DNA of 64,000 nt from Tetraselmis striata (Eukaryota > Chlorophyta > Chlorodendrophyceae > Chlorodendrales > Chlorodendraceae). Each line of letters begins with the position of its first letter. Positions within the stretch are counted from its first letter, which is position 1. Positions 51,324-63,759 of the stretch are shown one piece after another. The DNA is taken from contig VCJN01000257.1 of the NCBI GenBank assembly GCA_006384855.1, positions 1 to 64,000 of the forward strand. Reading direction: 5' to 3'. The notes beneath the pieces were generated by a model. That model ran no database searches. It was given only the letters and a program-made list of their open reading frames with translations, and had not been told where the DNA came from. The position numbers and the translations under genes were made by a program.

Positions 51324-51629
51324 ATGGTGGGACGATATATAATTCATCCGACCCACTCGTTTACACAGAGGAACTTGAAGACGGTCCTTATCGACAACAA
51401 CAAGACGCAAATCGTTGGGATGAAGTCCAGGATGACCTCATGGTTCAAAGAGAAGCCATGGGACGAGACTCAAAGACTGCGTCCAAATGACTTCGAGAAG
51501 TGGCGGGGTCTACCCCTTCCAATGACCGAGGAAGAGGAGAGGGGAGAGCGTGCAGCGGCGGAGAAGAGGAGACTCGAGGCGGCAGAGCGTCAAGGGAATT
51601 ATTATGTGATCGAAGATGATGATATGTAG
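51324..51629 (+). CDS. Small charged reading frame
   Basis: 101 residues from ATG 51324. The C-terminal half is strongly charged (TEEEERGERAAAEKRRLEAA, ending YYVIEDDDM) and would form a helix. The N-terminal half (NLKTVLIDNNKTQIVGMK) has no known motif. A second frame through the same bases also looks protein-like, so the true frame or exon limits are uncertain. Confidence 0.25.
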   Translation: MVGRYIIHPTHSFTQRNLKTVLIDNNKTQIVGMKSRMTSWFKEKPWDETQRLRPNDFEKWRGLPLPMTEEEERGERAAAEKRRLEAAERQGNYYVIEDDDM

Positions 51630-52539
51630 TACAATTCCGCAAAAATAGCCGCTCATATGTTTTGTCCCGGCTTTGACGGAGTTTCAGCCCCCAACGGCAC
51701 AAACTACTTGTAGCCATCACGCCCCACCCCCCCCCCCCCCCCCCCGCCCTTATTTTTGTCCCAGTTTGGACAGAGTTTCAGCCCCCGACGGCGCAAACTT
51801 CTTGTAATCATCCCGTTTCCTTCACTCTTTTGATTTGTCCATGTTTGGACGGAATTGGTTTCCCGACTTGGCACAAAATGAACCAACCGGCATTCATATT
51901 AGCTTTCAATCCCACAGCTGCCCCCAAACCCTAATTTAGACCTAACCACAATGCACCGCGTGCCTCGGGGCAAAATAGGTTACATTACTGTTACAGCTTG
52001 TCTCCTCTCCCCGCCTGCGAGCTACCCACGCCCCCTTCCGCCGCCTCCCTCTACTGCCGTTGCCGCAGTAGTTTCGCTTGCGGTTGCTTGGATCCCGCCA
52101 CTGCCGGCGATGGCGGAGCCAATTCGGCGCTGGTCTTTAAGGTGCGCTACCGTGCGCCCCATCTCCCCGCGGTCCGACATGATAGTCAATCACCGATAAA
52201 CTGCATTGGACAACCATCTTGCCCGCGCGCCACGCCCACTCGACCGTGCGTCTGCGTTTACGAGATAGCACTAGTGATATACATGCATGCATGGCTACCT
52301 TTTGTTTTGTAGCCAACTTCTCCGTGGACAACCGGCCGCGTCCGGTGGTGTTGCGCAATATCCCGACGCTAGCGACAGGTTGCCCCCCGCACGCCATGTG
52401 AGGTTCGGTCGTGTCCCAGCTAAACGCAAGGCCGCGATTAACGGCCATGTCGCGGAGCCGGCAGGGGACGCCGGACTCGCCACATGAGCAAAACAAAAAA
52501 TGTTGAACACACCGCGGCGCCCTCGCGAAGGATGGAGCC

Positions 52540-54167
52540 GTAGCCGGGGGTGATCATGGGAAGGGTAGCAAGGTCGTCAAGGATGTTGGTGATGACGTCA
52601 CCGGGAAGGGGGCGCGCCGCAACTCCTCGCTAGTCTTGGGCTGACAGGATTTGAAGTGCCCGCTTCATGTCGCTGATGGATGGGCCGGTGGCCGGGGTGT
52701 CATCCCCACCGGCGTGACGAAGGAAGCTGTTGATGGCCAGGAGGTAGGGTTACAGAAGCCGGCGCCGATGGTGCCGCGCTCCGCAATCCAGGCGAGGTAG
52801 CGGACGCTACGCATACATGTAGACTCGGTGGAATGCAGAGGGGGGATGCCTCCTCGTCGATGCAAAACTCGGCGAAGAGACGAATCTTGCCTTCGTAGTT
52901 GGTGTAGGTGCTGGCCACGAGCGAGGTAGTCAGCATATCGAGCACCTTGGCGCCCCAGTCGTATGTGCCGTAGATGGCCTCGATGCTGCCTCGCATGAAC
53001 TCGCTCCAGGGCGCCTTCGCTTCGGCGTTGGCGATGAAGTAGGTAGGTGTCTTCGCGGTGCGGCGGACACACCGGAACGCGCCGTACGTTGCTGCCGGGC
53101 TAGAGGGTGGGCGCTCGTCGGGTGGTGTCGACATGACAAGGTGCGACCCGAAGATGAAGCCATGACGGCAGTAGGGTACTGTAGCCGCTGACCTCGTAGC
53201 GAGCGTCGAGTGAGTACCATGCTCGTCTAGCTGCCCGTGAGAGGCCGCTGCGCTAACGGTGGGCGAAGAGGGTTAGCGCGGCTGGTCGGGGAGGCCGCGC
53301 CATAAAGGGGGAGTATGTGTAGACTCGCGATGTAGCGCCGGAGGGGTTGACCCAGACAAGGGTACATGGAGGATGACGGCTCGCGCATAAGGGTCAGTGA
53401 TAAGGGAGTCCCGCTCATGCCGACGACTCAAGTGCGGCATTACTTGAAAGGCGCGCCAAGAGGCGTGTCCTCGACACGCAACTGCATGGGGTCGGCACGG
53501 CAGAGCACCCCATCATTCGGCCTTGTCGACAGAAGGGGCCTCGGCCTTCGTCTTGCCCTTACCGGAGTCCTTGGTGGCGTCCTTTGCAAAGGTGGCTCGT
53601 GGCGCTACGTCTCGCGCCCCGGGCATGTAGTCTTGAAGGGTTCGCGGCTGCCGCCGCCTAGTCGCGGTCGTTGCGCCGAAGGGCGCCGCCGAAGCGCTGG
53701 CGGGCGGTGGGTTTTGCGGCGCTAGAGATGTTGGCGTCATAGACGCGGTCCTTGTAGAGCTTCAATAGCTCGAAAAACTCGGGCGACCCCAGGGTCTCGG
53801 TGCCGGGGCGGAAGTAGCTCTCCCGTACGACGTCGAGCTCGAAAGTGTCGCCGTGGTGCATCGGTGTGCCCCACTGCTTGCGGAGATAAGCCAGACGGAG
53901 ATGATGGCCGTCGTTGATGGCCTCCATGTTGTGGACGATGGCCTCAAGCCGCCGCCCGAAGGCTAGAGTAATTCCCTCGGTGACGCATGCCGCCGCCAAC
54001 AGCTTACGCAAGTCGATTGTCGAGCCGGCGATGAAAGCCACGTAGCACGCGTTGTGGTAGTATTCATATGCTGCCGGTTGGAGGCGGGGGTTGCCAAGAA
54101 GGTACCCGAGCACACGGTCGAGGGCGATGGGGAAGAGCCCGGGGCGTCGCAGACTATCGGGAGGCAT
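52540..54167 (-). pseudogene. Relic of a tyrosine-recombinase mobile element (DIRS/Crypton-like)
   Basis: Minus-strand frames in order. At 54167-53658 is a 169-codon frame (YYHNACYVAFIAGSTIDLRK, WGTPMHHGDTFELDVVRESY), possibly a Gag-like first protein. About 53134-52890 reads SLVASTYTNYEGKIRLFAEF followed by CIDEE, the N-terminal core-binding fold of tyrosine recombinases. After frame changes come YLAWIAERGTIGAG and LLAINSFLRHAG, then DMKRALQILSAQD and RPLPGDVITNILDDLATL. The catalytic R-H-R-Y domain is not visible, and at least two frameshifts break the gene. Not functional. Confidence 0.5.
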
Positions 54168-54199
54168 CCCGTTCTCGAAACCAGGCAGAGCCGTGGCGA

Positions 54200-55830
54200 T
54201 GGCGGTTTTCTAGTCAAGGTAGTGTGGTTCGCTTGAGCGGGCGAAGGGCGGACGGACGTCTTGGTCGTGACCAACACCGGCGCGGGACTCGTCCCCCGTC
54301 CCCCCCCCCCCCCCCCCCCCCCGGAATGGCGCCGTCCTCTTCACCGGCGACTGCCGGCGGCATAGGAGTCTCATGAGTGGTGAAGAACCGGGAGAGCTGC
54401 TCATGAATGAATTGCTTCAATATTATATCTTCCGCCTTACGACGAGTCGATGAAGTATGCCTCGGTAGATGTTGTTCCGACGCCCCCGACAGCCGCCGCC
54501 TTGGGGATAGTCGACGGCGTCGACCATCTTGGGGGCGGTAGGTGAGCCGCTGCCAGACATCTCAAAGGGGTCGCCGGGAGAGAGACGCGTGGCGAAGAAA
54601 GAATAAAAGAAGAGCCTCGGCTTGACATGGTCATGTAGCAGCAGCGCGAGCGGAGGATGGAAGGTTTTGAACCGTTTCCGAAGGCCTGAAAACTCTGCAT
54701 GGTCCGAAACCGCAAGTTCGTGTTGTCCGGGCAGGAAGCCATCATAAAACTAAGAGAGTGGTCCAGTGCAGCGGACAATGATGGTTTTATAAGATTTGAT
54801 GTGTACGGGGTGACCGCCGTTCTCGCCGTGGGCGGCACGCAAGGTGCCGTACATCGGCTCTCAGTAACCAACGCACCAGTGAGTGACAAACCACCCGTGC
54901 TCAATCGCCAGTGTTCAAGCAGCAGTGCTAAACCACCAGAACCGGGTACAGGTGTCGGCACCCGCATACCCTATGTGCAGGGAGGAAAAACGAAACCCCA
55001 ACACAGCTCTAAACAAAAGCCAGGTACCTGTAGTAAGAATACCACCGCTTTCAAAGCATCAGTACTAAAAGATCAACAGCATAGCAAGCCGCTTTAAGGG
55101 GGCCCAGGAACCTGTACGGGTACCGGGCGCGCTTCGTCGTCCATCGTCGTCCATCTGCTGCTCACGGCATGCCTGTCGCCTGCGCGAGCCGTGCCCGCAC
55201 TGCTGAAAAACCGTGACGCAACAGACTACAAGGTGTCTGCACGCTGCCGGGCCGAGACAATACGCCGGGTTGGGGGCGAGCCTACACAACTCAGCGGCGC
55301 TCTGGAGCCCGCAGCCAGGGCTAAGGTCAAGAGCAAACGCACGGCTACCGTTCCTGGAAGGTGGGGTACACCCCGGTGCGTACAGGTACCGTACGCGGGG
55401 ATCGCAACTCGCTTAGTAGGGCGCTGCGCGCTCCGCGTTGTAGTGTGTTGCCTGCGACCCACCTGCAGCTCATGGCGCACCCGTCAGGCGCGCCTTATTG
55501 CACTTTCACGGAGCCTCTCCACAGAGCAGCTCCACAAGGGCGCTCTCCTCGCAGGATAGCGGCTCACCCCGGCGAGCACTACGCGCGCGCGCCAGAGGGG
55601 GGGGGGGGGGGGGGGGGGGGGCAACGTGTGGTCCGTGTCAGCTCACTCGGACTCAGCTGACTAACTGGCGCTGTCGAGCAGCACAGGTGGAACTCGAGTG
55701 ACAGAAAAGAACTACGCGGTCGCCTGCACCTGCATCTGCAGTAGCCGTCGGCACGGCAGCCGCAGCAGCAGTGGGAGTTGCGGTAAAGGCGAGCGAGCGG
55801 TTGTCGTTGATATCCGCGCCAGCGAGCGCG
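54200..55830. other. Repeat-rich stretch, no supported gene
   Basis: Includes poly-C at about 54300-54322 and poly-G at about 55597-55621. A frame at 54699-55097 (FIRFDVYGVTAVLAVGGTQG) might be an exon but shows no splice context I trust. Confidence 0.35.
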
Positions 55831-58800
55831 ATGGCGGGCGCTGCTAATGCCGAGAGTTTTGAGCTGGTGCGTTGCCGCACGGCAAATGCATCACACGTGG
55901 TGGAGCTGAGATATTTGGGCCCTTAGACAGGTGGGCAGGTGGGCAGTGGCGCAGGGCTGAGCCTGCGGGGCTGCCGGCGGCGCAGGTGAAGAAGCTGCAC
56001 GAGGGGCAGCAGGGGACGGCCAACCTGATGCGCAACAAGCTGACGGGGGAGCTGGTGGCGGTGAAGTTCATCCAGCGAGGCCCCAAGGTGCGCGTGCCGC
56101 CCAGCTTGGGGTGATGACACAGGGGCCATTGCTCATGGGCGGCCGCGGCAGCGCAGTGACAAAACCCCTAACACGGTGACATCCGTGGGGAGGGGGTGGG
56201 GGGTCCCTATATCACCCTTAGTTCACTACCAAGAATATACCTCATATTAGCGCTCAGGGAATAGTAAGATATCAGCATCCACCATTCACCTTGAGCGCGG
56301 GCGCGCGCGCGGGGGGGGGGGGGGGGGGGTTCTACTCAGGGGTGTTTTTATACCAGTAAAGCACTGTCTATTTCCCCGCCAATGTAGCAGTGGCAGCACG
56401 CTCACCGTGGAGCTTAGCGCAGCTTAGTGGGCATGCCCCCCCCTCCCCCCCCAACCCTCCGCCTTCCCCCTCCCATAACCCTGCCTTCCGCCTGATGCGA
56501 TGAGTAGGTGGATGAGAACGTGGAGCGGGAGATCATGTGCCACCGCGGGCTCAGCCACGGCAACGTGGTTCAGTTCCTGGAGGTGCGGTGTCAGCAGGAG
56601 GGTGGGGGTTCGCCTGCGTGCCAACCCGCCCTGCGGGCGCCGGGCCACCAGAGCTGTGAGCGCATCCCCTCGCGCGCCGCCTTCCCCGGCCCACACGAGC
56701 AGGTGTTTCTCACGCCGGAGTACCTGGGCATCGTGATGGAGTATACATCCCACGGCGAGATGTTTGACTACGTGGCGTCCAAGGGCCAGCTGGCGGAGGC
56801 GGAGGCGCGCTACTTTTTCCAGCAGCTCGTCTGCGGCGTGGAGTACTGCCACAAGATGGTGCGACCCCAGCAGAGACGCCAGGGGGGGGGGGGGGGGGGG
56901 GGGCATTGGCGGGCGAGCAGGCAGGTAATGAATGGCGGTGAGGGAGTACTTTGTGGGAACCCATTATAGCTGCTGGGTGAAGTCCCGTCATCGCTGCGCC
57001 AGGGCGTGGTGCACCGGGACCTCAAGCTGGAGAACACCTTGCTGCACATGGAGGAGGGCCATGCACCACGTGTCAAGATCTGCGACTTTGGCTACAGCAA
57101 GTCGATGCACTACCACTCGATGCCCAACTCCACGGTCGGCACGCCCGCGTACATCGCGCCCGAGGTGTTCCTGCGCTCTAGCTCGGAGGGCGCCTATAGC
57201 GGCGAGGTGCCCCCCCCCCCCTCCCCCTGCCCCCTCCCCCGGGCCCTCTATTGAGGCGTTTCCATTTCATGCCCGTGAGCTGACACTTGTGTGCCCCCCT
57301 GACACCTTACATCCAACCACCGTCTCGGGCAATCCATTTGTCGCCAGGCTTCAGACGTGTGGTCGTGCGGCGTGCTTCTGTTCGTGATGCTATTTGGCAC
57401 GTATCCCTTCGGCGACCCCGACGGCGGCGGCGATGCCTCCATTGCCACCGTCATAGAGGTGACCCCCTCCCCCCCCAAGTTCCCCTCCTTTCTCCACCAA
57501 TTCCGCGCCTTGCCCACGGTAACTGGGAAGTTTGATTGCCGCTCGTGGTGCCCCTGCAGCGCATCGTGACGGCGCAGTACAGCTTCCCGCCGGGAGTGCC
57601 TGTATCCGCCGAGGTGGTGGACCTCTTCTCAAAGATCTTTGTGCCGGAGGCATCCCAGCGCATCAGCATCTCCGGCATCCGATCCCACCCCTTCTTCACT
57701 GTCAACCTGCCCTGGGAGTTCCAGGTGCATTCCTGGTCAACCCCTGCCTGCTCAAGCTCACTGTGCACTCAACCGCCATGGTGCGAGTCCATTGGACATA
57801 TGGTCTAGAGGAAATATGCAACGACACTATGCATGGGACACCACAAGCATCAACAAATATTTGCTGCATTAAAATAGGAATGATGTGCCAGTTACATTGT
57901 GCAAGGATATATAGGACATTTTCCTGTGGTAGTATGCATACATATACGTATACATGTACACGAATGTGAACTTTTATATGTATTGGTATCCATACCACAC
58001 TCACATAGTCATGGTTGACGTTACGCAGTGGGATTGATATATATGTACATAATATCTATACATACATACATGTAGTGGTATTGACATACATGTACATATA
58101 TACACACAAATATATACAAATATGTATATATATATGTATATTGTACATACATATACACAAATATGTATATATATATATATATATCCTCGTGTACCATATA
58201 TATGCCAATGTATTTCACATTATTATTATTTAACACATTGGCATGCATGGAGCGCGAGGTATATTGATAGCATCTGCATAGCATGGCACTACCTCCCGAG
58301 TACCGAGCGAGTTGTGCCGCCACCTTCCTCTCCCCTCCCAATATAGGTCAACGCACCGCTGCCGGTATCAGTGAGGCAGAGCGACGAGGACACGCTGGCC
58401 ATCCTGCAGGAAGCAAAGCGCGCGGACCACTCCATGCAGGTGCCCGCCTGGGCGGACGACGTCATGGAGGTGGACATCAGCCCCACGCCAGTGTCGTCTA
58501 TGGACAACGAAGCGGCAGACTGGGCCATCACCGCCGACGAGCTCAAGGTGCGGTTCAGTCGGCCTTTTCCCGCCGGGGATACCTGGTTTCAGGGTTGCTG
58601 GACACCTTGTCCTGCGCGCTTGCTCTGGACTCAGTGCCGATTGCCGTCGCCCGCGCAGGACATGTTGGCTTGCATAGACGTGGCGCAGGAGGCAAGCTCC
58701 CCAACGCCGGCTCAGGCACCGCAGGGGCTGGGTGGCATGAGGCTGCCCGGCGGTGGCGCCGCCCGGCATGTACCGCCCCGGCTGAGCCCCGCCGCTTCCA

Positions 58801-58967
58801 CCGGCTCCTCTGGCGGCTTCGACCCCTTGGGGTGGAAGTCCCACCCCGTGCCCGCGTCCAGCGCGGTGTCGTCGGAGGTAGTGCACGTCTCGGCGTCCTC
58901 AGAGGTCTCCTCCGCTCCTATGGGTCTCGGCCTCGGCGGCGGCCTCAACCCGAGGCGTCGGAAGTGA
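55831..58967 (+). CDS. SnRK2-type serine/threonine protein kinase (9 exons)
   Basis: Exons 55831-55866, 55986-56087, 56508-56582, 56703-56858, 57003-57206, 57348-57458, 57560-57724, 58347-58547 and 58659-58967 give 452 residues; all eight introns are phase 0 and begin GTG. Kinase marks: VAVKFIQRG (Lys), VEREIM (helix C Glu), [51 protein letters not shown] (HRD), [10 protein letters not shown] (DFG), [13 protein letters not shown] (activation loop), [15 protein letters not shown]. These match plant SnRK2 kinases of the ABA and osmotic-stress pathway. Oddity: the P-loop reads LHEGQQGTA where SnRK2s have a glycine at the His. After the kinase domain, [10 protein letters not shown] and an acidic segment resemble the regulatory tail; the C-terminus is longer than in land plants (about 330-360 total). 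Confidence 0.9.
56880..56904 (+). repeat. Poly-G tract in a kinase intron
   Basis: About 24 consecutive G inside intron 4 of the SnRK2 gene, 20 bp after its donor side. It shows that such tracts are tolerated inside transcribed host genes. Confidence 0.8.
57725..58346 (+). repeat. Intron 7 of the kinase with CATA/TATA microsatellite
   Basis: 622-bp intron, much longer than the others (116-420 bp). From about 57930 to 58200 it is made of irregular ATACATGTATAT and TATATATG repeats and could form cruciform or unwound DNA. No nested gene. Confidence 0.8.
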
Positions 58968-60489
58968 GTTGTCTTCGGGGGCGCATTCCTGAATGAGTGG
59001 GCCGCAGCATAATGATGGCCTTGGTTCACAACGCTTGCACTCCCATGTAAGGTTAGTTGTTCTACACGATAGTACAAGGAGGGCCCGCCCGCCAAGAGGG
59101 GACGTCAGGTATGCGCCGGCAGGTATCATAGCCGCATCTGATACCAGCACTGCACCTCCCGACGTGCCCCTATGCCCACAACAAGCCCGACATGCACAAG
59201 CGCCTTGTGCTACTCTGAGCTCACATTGGCGCATCGCTGCGGGGGCCGGTGCTGTGGTGGACAGTGACTCGACCTGTGAGGCTTTCGGGTTGCGTCCGGC
59301 TGATTCAGCAAGTCTGCAGCCAATGTGTTGTCAAAGCACTGGGGGCGGGGGGGAGGGGGGGGGGGGGGGGATGAGCACTACATGATTGACGCGGCGTGCG
59401 CCACGGCGTCAACGTTCGCAGAAACACGTGGGCCAGCGACAATGATGTGCATTGGGATGAGCGCAGAGCCGTGGCCTCGGCTGGTGAGCGCGTGAAGGAG
59501 GCGGTTGGAATGCTGCTGCTTCTCCCCACCTCGTGCACCAGTATTTTAATATTGTTACTGGACTTTTTTGTGGTGAAACATACGGAGCGCTTAGAGTCCC
59601 CGCGGCTTTGGCGTTGCTTTATGTCTTGGTGATGCTTACTGCGGCCAAGCTAGATATCATCCCACGGCTCAGCCACGTGATCGCGGCGATTGCGCAGGGG
59701 ATGCACAGTCCCTGGTATCATGAACTATGTGGCTAATAACTAGTTCAATCCCCCTGTTTGTCCCATCAACTGTCAGCACGTGGCGCAGGTGTGTTCCCTT
59801 CTTTCGCAGCGCATCTCCGCTACATGGCTCTACTGCCCACAGCACCAGATTCATTCTTCCTCGCCCTCCCGGGATGGGGGGGGGGGGGGGGGGGGGGTAG
59901 CACGCGATCTCCTGCATGGACGAGCTCGACCGAGCGGTGGCTAGGTTTTGCCTATGGGTTCCTTTTGGTTGTAATTGATTATCGTTTCGCTGCTGGCTGT
60001 TTTCTAGGCTATTACTCATTCAGATGACCATTGATGAGATAATATAAGTTTTGTCATACAAATTATAGCGCATGTGCTTCGTGATCATAATCATCCTCGT
60101 AGTAATTTGCTGCAGACTGCTGCAACAGTATGTAGTGCTGGTTGTTACACCTCGCTGCTGCATGCGTCAACCGCGATAATATTGCACCCTCACTTGCTTA
60201 ATATTCATGGACAATAACTCGTAGTAACTACTGGTACTTGTCATATAGATGTTTTATGCATAGTCTTACAGTCATCACAATGATAGCAGCGCGCTCTTGA
60301 CATTATGACCCCCAATATGATCCCCCCCCCCCCCCCCCCCAATATTAGTTCCCTCACACAAGAAGTGTCACGTGGGGTATTGTCTCAGACGGATAACAGT
60401 CGCAAGTAATAGCAGGAATTAATTCCAGAGTCTGTGTGAAAAACGGCACCAGCCGTATACGTGAGTGTCACCTTTCAGAGAGAGAGGGT

Positions 60490-60521
<32 letters not shown>

Positions 60522-60745
60522 CTTACATGGAGCTGTACGTTGGACGGCGTCACGGCACCCCGGATCCCCTTTTATTGTTTTATGCAATTTGGTTGCTATG
60601 CCAGTGTTATATGGGACATGGAGGTGTCACTGTCTCTGACTTCATCAGCATCGTACTCGTACAAGTATCCACCCGAATGAGTGTAGCGCGTGTGCTGGCT
60701 GGCCCTTAGTCACGCCGCCTTCCGCACTTCCATCAAGGCGTATAT
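58968..60745. other. Intergenic stretch with poly-G/C tracts
   Basis: No supported gene. Contains poly-G at about 59352-59370 and 59874-59897, poly-C at about 60320-60340, and a 32-base G tract at 60490-60521. Confidence 0.45.
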
Positions 60746-61200
60746 GTGAGGCTCGAGGTGCGCTTTGACAAGATGCACATGTACAACGCCGACCTGGAGG
60801 CTGCGCGGCGCGAGGCCCCGGCCGACATCGACTGGCCCGACCCGGATGGCCACGACCGCATCCCGCCCGTCCTCAACGCGCCACGCGGATCGCCAGAACA
60901 TGTGCATGTCTGCTTGCGCGGTAAGGTTGAGGAGCTGCATGAGGAGGCGGACGCCAGCTTGAGGAGCTTGGAGGTTGCTATCCGCCAAGCCAAACCGTCG
61001 GTACGTACAATCATGTAATGTATCACCACGCCCGGACCTTACCCAAGCACTGCATGCGGCACATGGCAGGGTAGCGGGCGGGGTATTGGCTCCGCAATCT
61101 CCTCGCGTCCGATGTGGAGGCCTTCGCGGAGATAGTGGATGCCACCATCCTCGCGGGGGTCGAGCGGGTGCTAGGGGCCTCCTTCGACCCCTCCACGCAC
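60746..61200 (+). CDS. Two exons of an unidentified helical protein
   Basis: A first exon ends at 61000 (KPS|GTACGT) and reads VRFDKMHMYNADLEAARREA, IDWPDPDGHDRIPPVL, then KVEELHEEADASLRSLEVAI. A second, 61075-61200, is phase 0 at both ends and reads GYWLRNLLASDVEAFAEIVD then ATILAGVERVLGASFD. The pattern of phase-0 introns with GT donors matches the neighbouring kinase gene, so I take it as host. The first Met and the last exon are not placed. The family is not recognised. Confidence 0.45.
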
Positions 61201-61491
61201 GTACGGCACCGACACCAACCCAGCCAGTAGTCACCGATTACTTGGCGGGGATCTTGCACGACTCGGCAGATTCCGACACGGTGAGGCAGAGGAGGCGGCT
61301 ACATTGAGCGAGGACTGCCGTAAGAGGGCAGCATGCTTCGGGGTACGCCCGACCCTATGCGGGTTCATGCAACCGGTGCGTAAGACTTTTAGCTTATTAT
61401 GTAGTTGGGAGACTGGCAGGTATCCCGATAAATTAATTATTCTAAATCTCAAATTTTGATCGAGACTGCAGTGACTACAAGGTACATCCCT

Positions 61492-61745
61492 TGTCCGCTC
61501 GGTTGAGCGGTCGTCTCGTATGCGAGAGACCCGAGTTCGATTCCTGGCCGATGTATTTTGGCAATATCGGCCCGGCGTGTCCCGGGTATACCCGGTTGAT
61601 AATGCATTAGCCCTTCGGGGTTCGAATGAGGCAATGGTCTACGGTTAGGTCTATGCCAGACCTACGACTGCAGTTGGCGCACGAGGTCAAGTGCTGGGGC
61701 GGCTTCGGCCGATGTCCCGGGGCGAACTTTACTTTATTTTACTTT
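61492..61745 (+). mobile_element. tRNA-derived SINE, copy 3
   Basis: The head GTCCGCTCGGTTGAGCGGTC, an anticodon-arm-like TCTCGTATGCGAGAG and a B box GAGTTCGATTCCTGG are the best-preserved tRNA features in the family. The body continues with GGGTATACCCGG, GCATTAGCCCTTCGGGGTTC and ACTGCAGTTGGCGCACGAGG. Confidence 0.75.
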
Positions 61746-61788
61746 TACAACGGCGCACGGCAGGCTTCACCTCCCCACTCCGCTGAAT

Positions 61789-61789
<1 letters not shown>

Positions 61790-61821
<32 letters not shown>
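61790..61821 (+). repeat. 32-base poly-G tract
   Basis: Uninterrupted run of 32 G, the same length as that at 60490-60521. Likely G-quadruplex forming, and prone to length error in assembly. Confidence 0.9.
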
Positions 61822-61823
<2 letters not shown>

Positions 61824-62155
61824 GGTGCCCGCCTTTCCCCTCCAACCTCCCTTGGAGACCCTACCGCAAGAGCTCAGGCGGGCGAGATGCAGACCGCATT
61901 GGCGGACCGCAGCCGAGGCCAGCGGACCGCCACAGCCTGCGGCGCGGCGGGGTGATCAGCAACGCCGCGACCTGCGGGATATTTTCAGCGCAGGTGGAGC
62001 CAAGACGCAGCACGACGACCGAAGATTTCGCGGTGCCGGTGCATTACTGATGTACATGACAACCTTTTCGGGTGGAGCGAGTATTGCAATAGCGGTAGTC
62101 GCTTGTACTGTTGGCGACCGCTTATTGTAATCATCCGGAAATAACACAAATACTG

Positions 62156-62235
62156 ATCAACTGCAGTTGGCGCAAGAGGTCAAGTGATGGGGCGGCTTTG
62201 GCCGATGCCCCGGGGCAAACTTTTTACAACTACTG
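62156..62235 (+). mobile_element. SINE fragment (3' part only)
   Basis: ACTGCAGTTGGCGCAAGAGG, GGCGGCTTTGGCCGATGCCC and GGGGCAAACTTT match the 3' part of the SINEs at 21388 and 61492; the tRNA-like head is missing. Confidence 0.65.
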
Positions 62236-62964
62236 ATCACGTGATGGAAGGAGGTGGGGTGTGGGCACGAAAGAGGATGGCCGGAAGCTTGAGCTGTAAT
62301 TACTTGCACACGGCGCCCCCCCTTGTTTGCGTGTCGTCGATCCGTGGTCGGCATGCCGGTCATGCTCGCCTGCGAGCTACTTGCTTTGCCTCCACGGCGC
62401 GCCTCGTCGATGTAGCCGCCCGTCCCATGTCAGACTGAGATGGCCGCTCGCTGATTTACCCCGTTTCATATGGCTGAGACTCCCTCAGGGCCCTCCGGCT
62501 CCCGCCTCCTGGCCCCTAAGTCGCGGGCGTGCCCGGCAGCTCCGCCCCCAAACGCCCGCCCCGCCTTTAAGTGCCGGGCTCCCGTCGTCTCCTCGCGCTC
62601 GTCGCCCTCGCTCGTTCGTTCTCACGGGGCGGCTGAGTGTTTCCGGGTGTTCCGAACGGGTCAGCCGAGGGGCGCCGCCGATCACTCCGCTGTAATAGGT
62701 CGGGACTCAAGTGATTCAAAGGTGGAACACATACAAGTGGGTGGTACGCCAAATCTTCTGCAGGTCTGTCGCGGGTCTTACCGAGGTACGAGAATACGAT
62801 TTTATTTCGAACAGCCCTCGCGAGTAGGCTGCCCTGTCCTAGTCGTACACACCCCCTCCGCACCCGCATGCGGATCTCGGAGAGGCCGACGCAAGGCTGA
62901 GATCGTACATGATTTGTTTTTAGTAGCCCCCCGTACAAAGATGCTGCCCAGCGGCACCAGCAGG

Positions 62965-63200
62965 CGCCACCGGGACTACGAGCATTATTTGAAAAGCCAA
63001 CCCGTAGGGCTCCCCGGTCGTCGCAATATCCGAGGACCCGCCACAACCGGCCACCCCGCTCAGCCCCCTGCCGCGCCTAGCCGGGCAAGGGTCTTAGGGG
63101 CTACCAACGCCCACCACGTGGAGGTGGGCGTACGTGGTGCCGCACCCAAGATCCTCCACTTACGGTGAATCGCTGCCTGGCGGCCGGCGCCTCTTATGTC
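62965..63200 (+). repeat. Left arm of an inverted repeat
   Basis: CGGGACTACGAGCATTATTT, GACCCGCCACAACCGGCCAC and CTTAGGGGCTACCAACGCCC recur inverted in 63760-63990. Imperfect, with small indels. Confidence 0.8.
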
Positions 63201-63759
63201 TCGGGTACGACTAATGTCGCACTCGACCTACACGGGACAAGCTTGGGGAACCGCACGGAGCTGCTGAGCCGAGACCTTTTTGTTTTGCGCGTCGTTTCTA
63301 TCAACCCGCCATGTGTGGGTCCCGGGGCGAGCGTGGGACTGTGTGGGGAGCAGCGTGAAGCACGGAAACTGCTGAGTGGCCGGTTACATAGAAGTGACCA
63401 GGCCCGTTGGGGCGCCGCACGCATGTAGGCAGGCGAAGCGGTACTAACATGACTACGTGCCTGGCCGTAGGCGTGCGTTGTATGTGCTAGTGCGGAACAT
63501 CAATAATGATACGCGATTAAGTACTAAGGTATACCCTATGTACATTGTGCATAATTATGCAGTAGTAGTGTACCAACACTAATGTCACATGCCCCCCCCC
63601 CCCCCCCCCCCCCACAATCTCGCAAGGGGGTGCTCCAAGCCGGGGCGGGTCCGGTTGCCGTAGCTTGTCGCTACCGTAGAGAGGCAGCCCGGCATGCCCT
63701 GACCTAGGAGTGGATCGGGGCTGGCCCTCTAGGAAGTCTAACTGCGCGAGCTAGGCGCT

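Noticed and set aside
61492-61560. Functional tRNA gene
   Set aside because: A- and B-box-like sequences are present, but the arms do not give a full cloverleaf and the same sequence continues into a shared SINE body at three loci.
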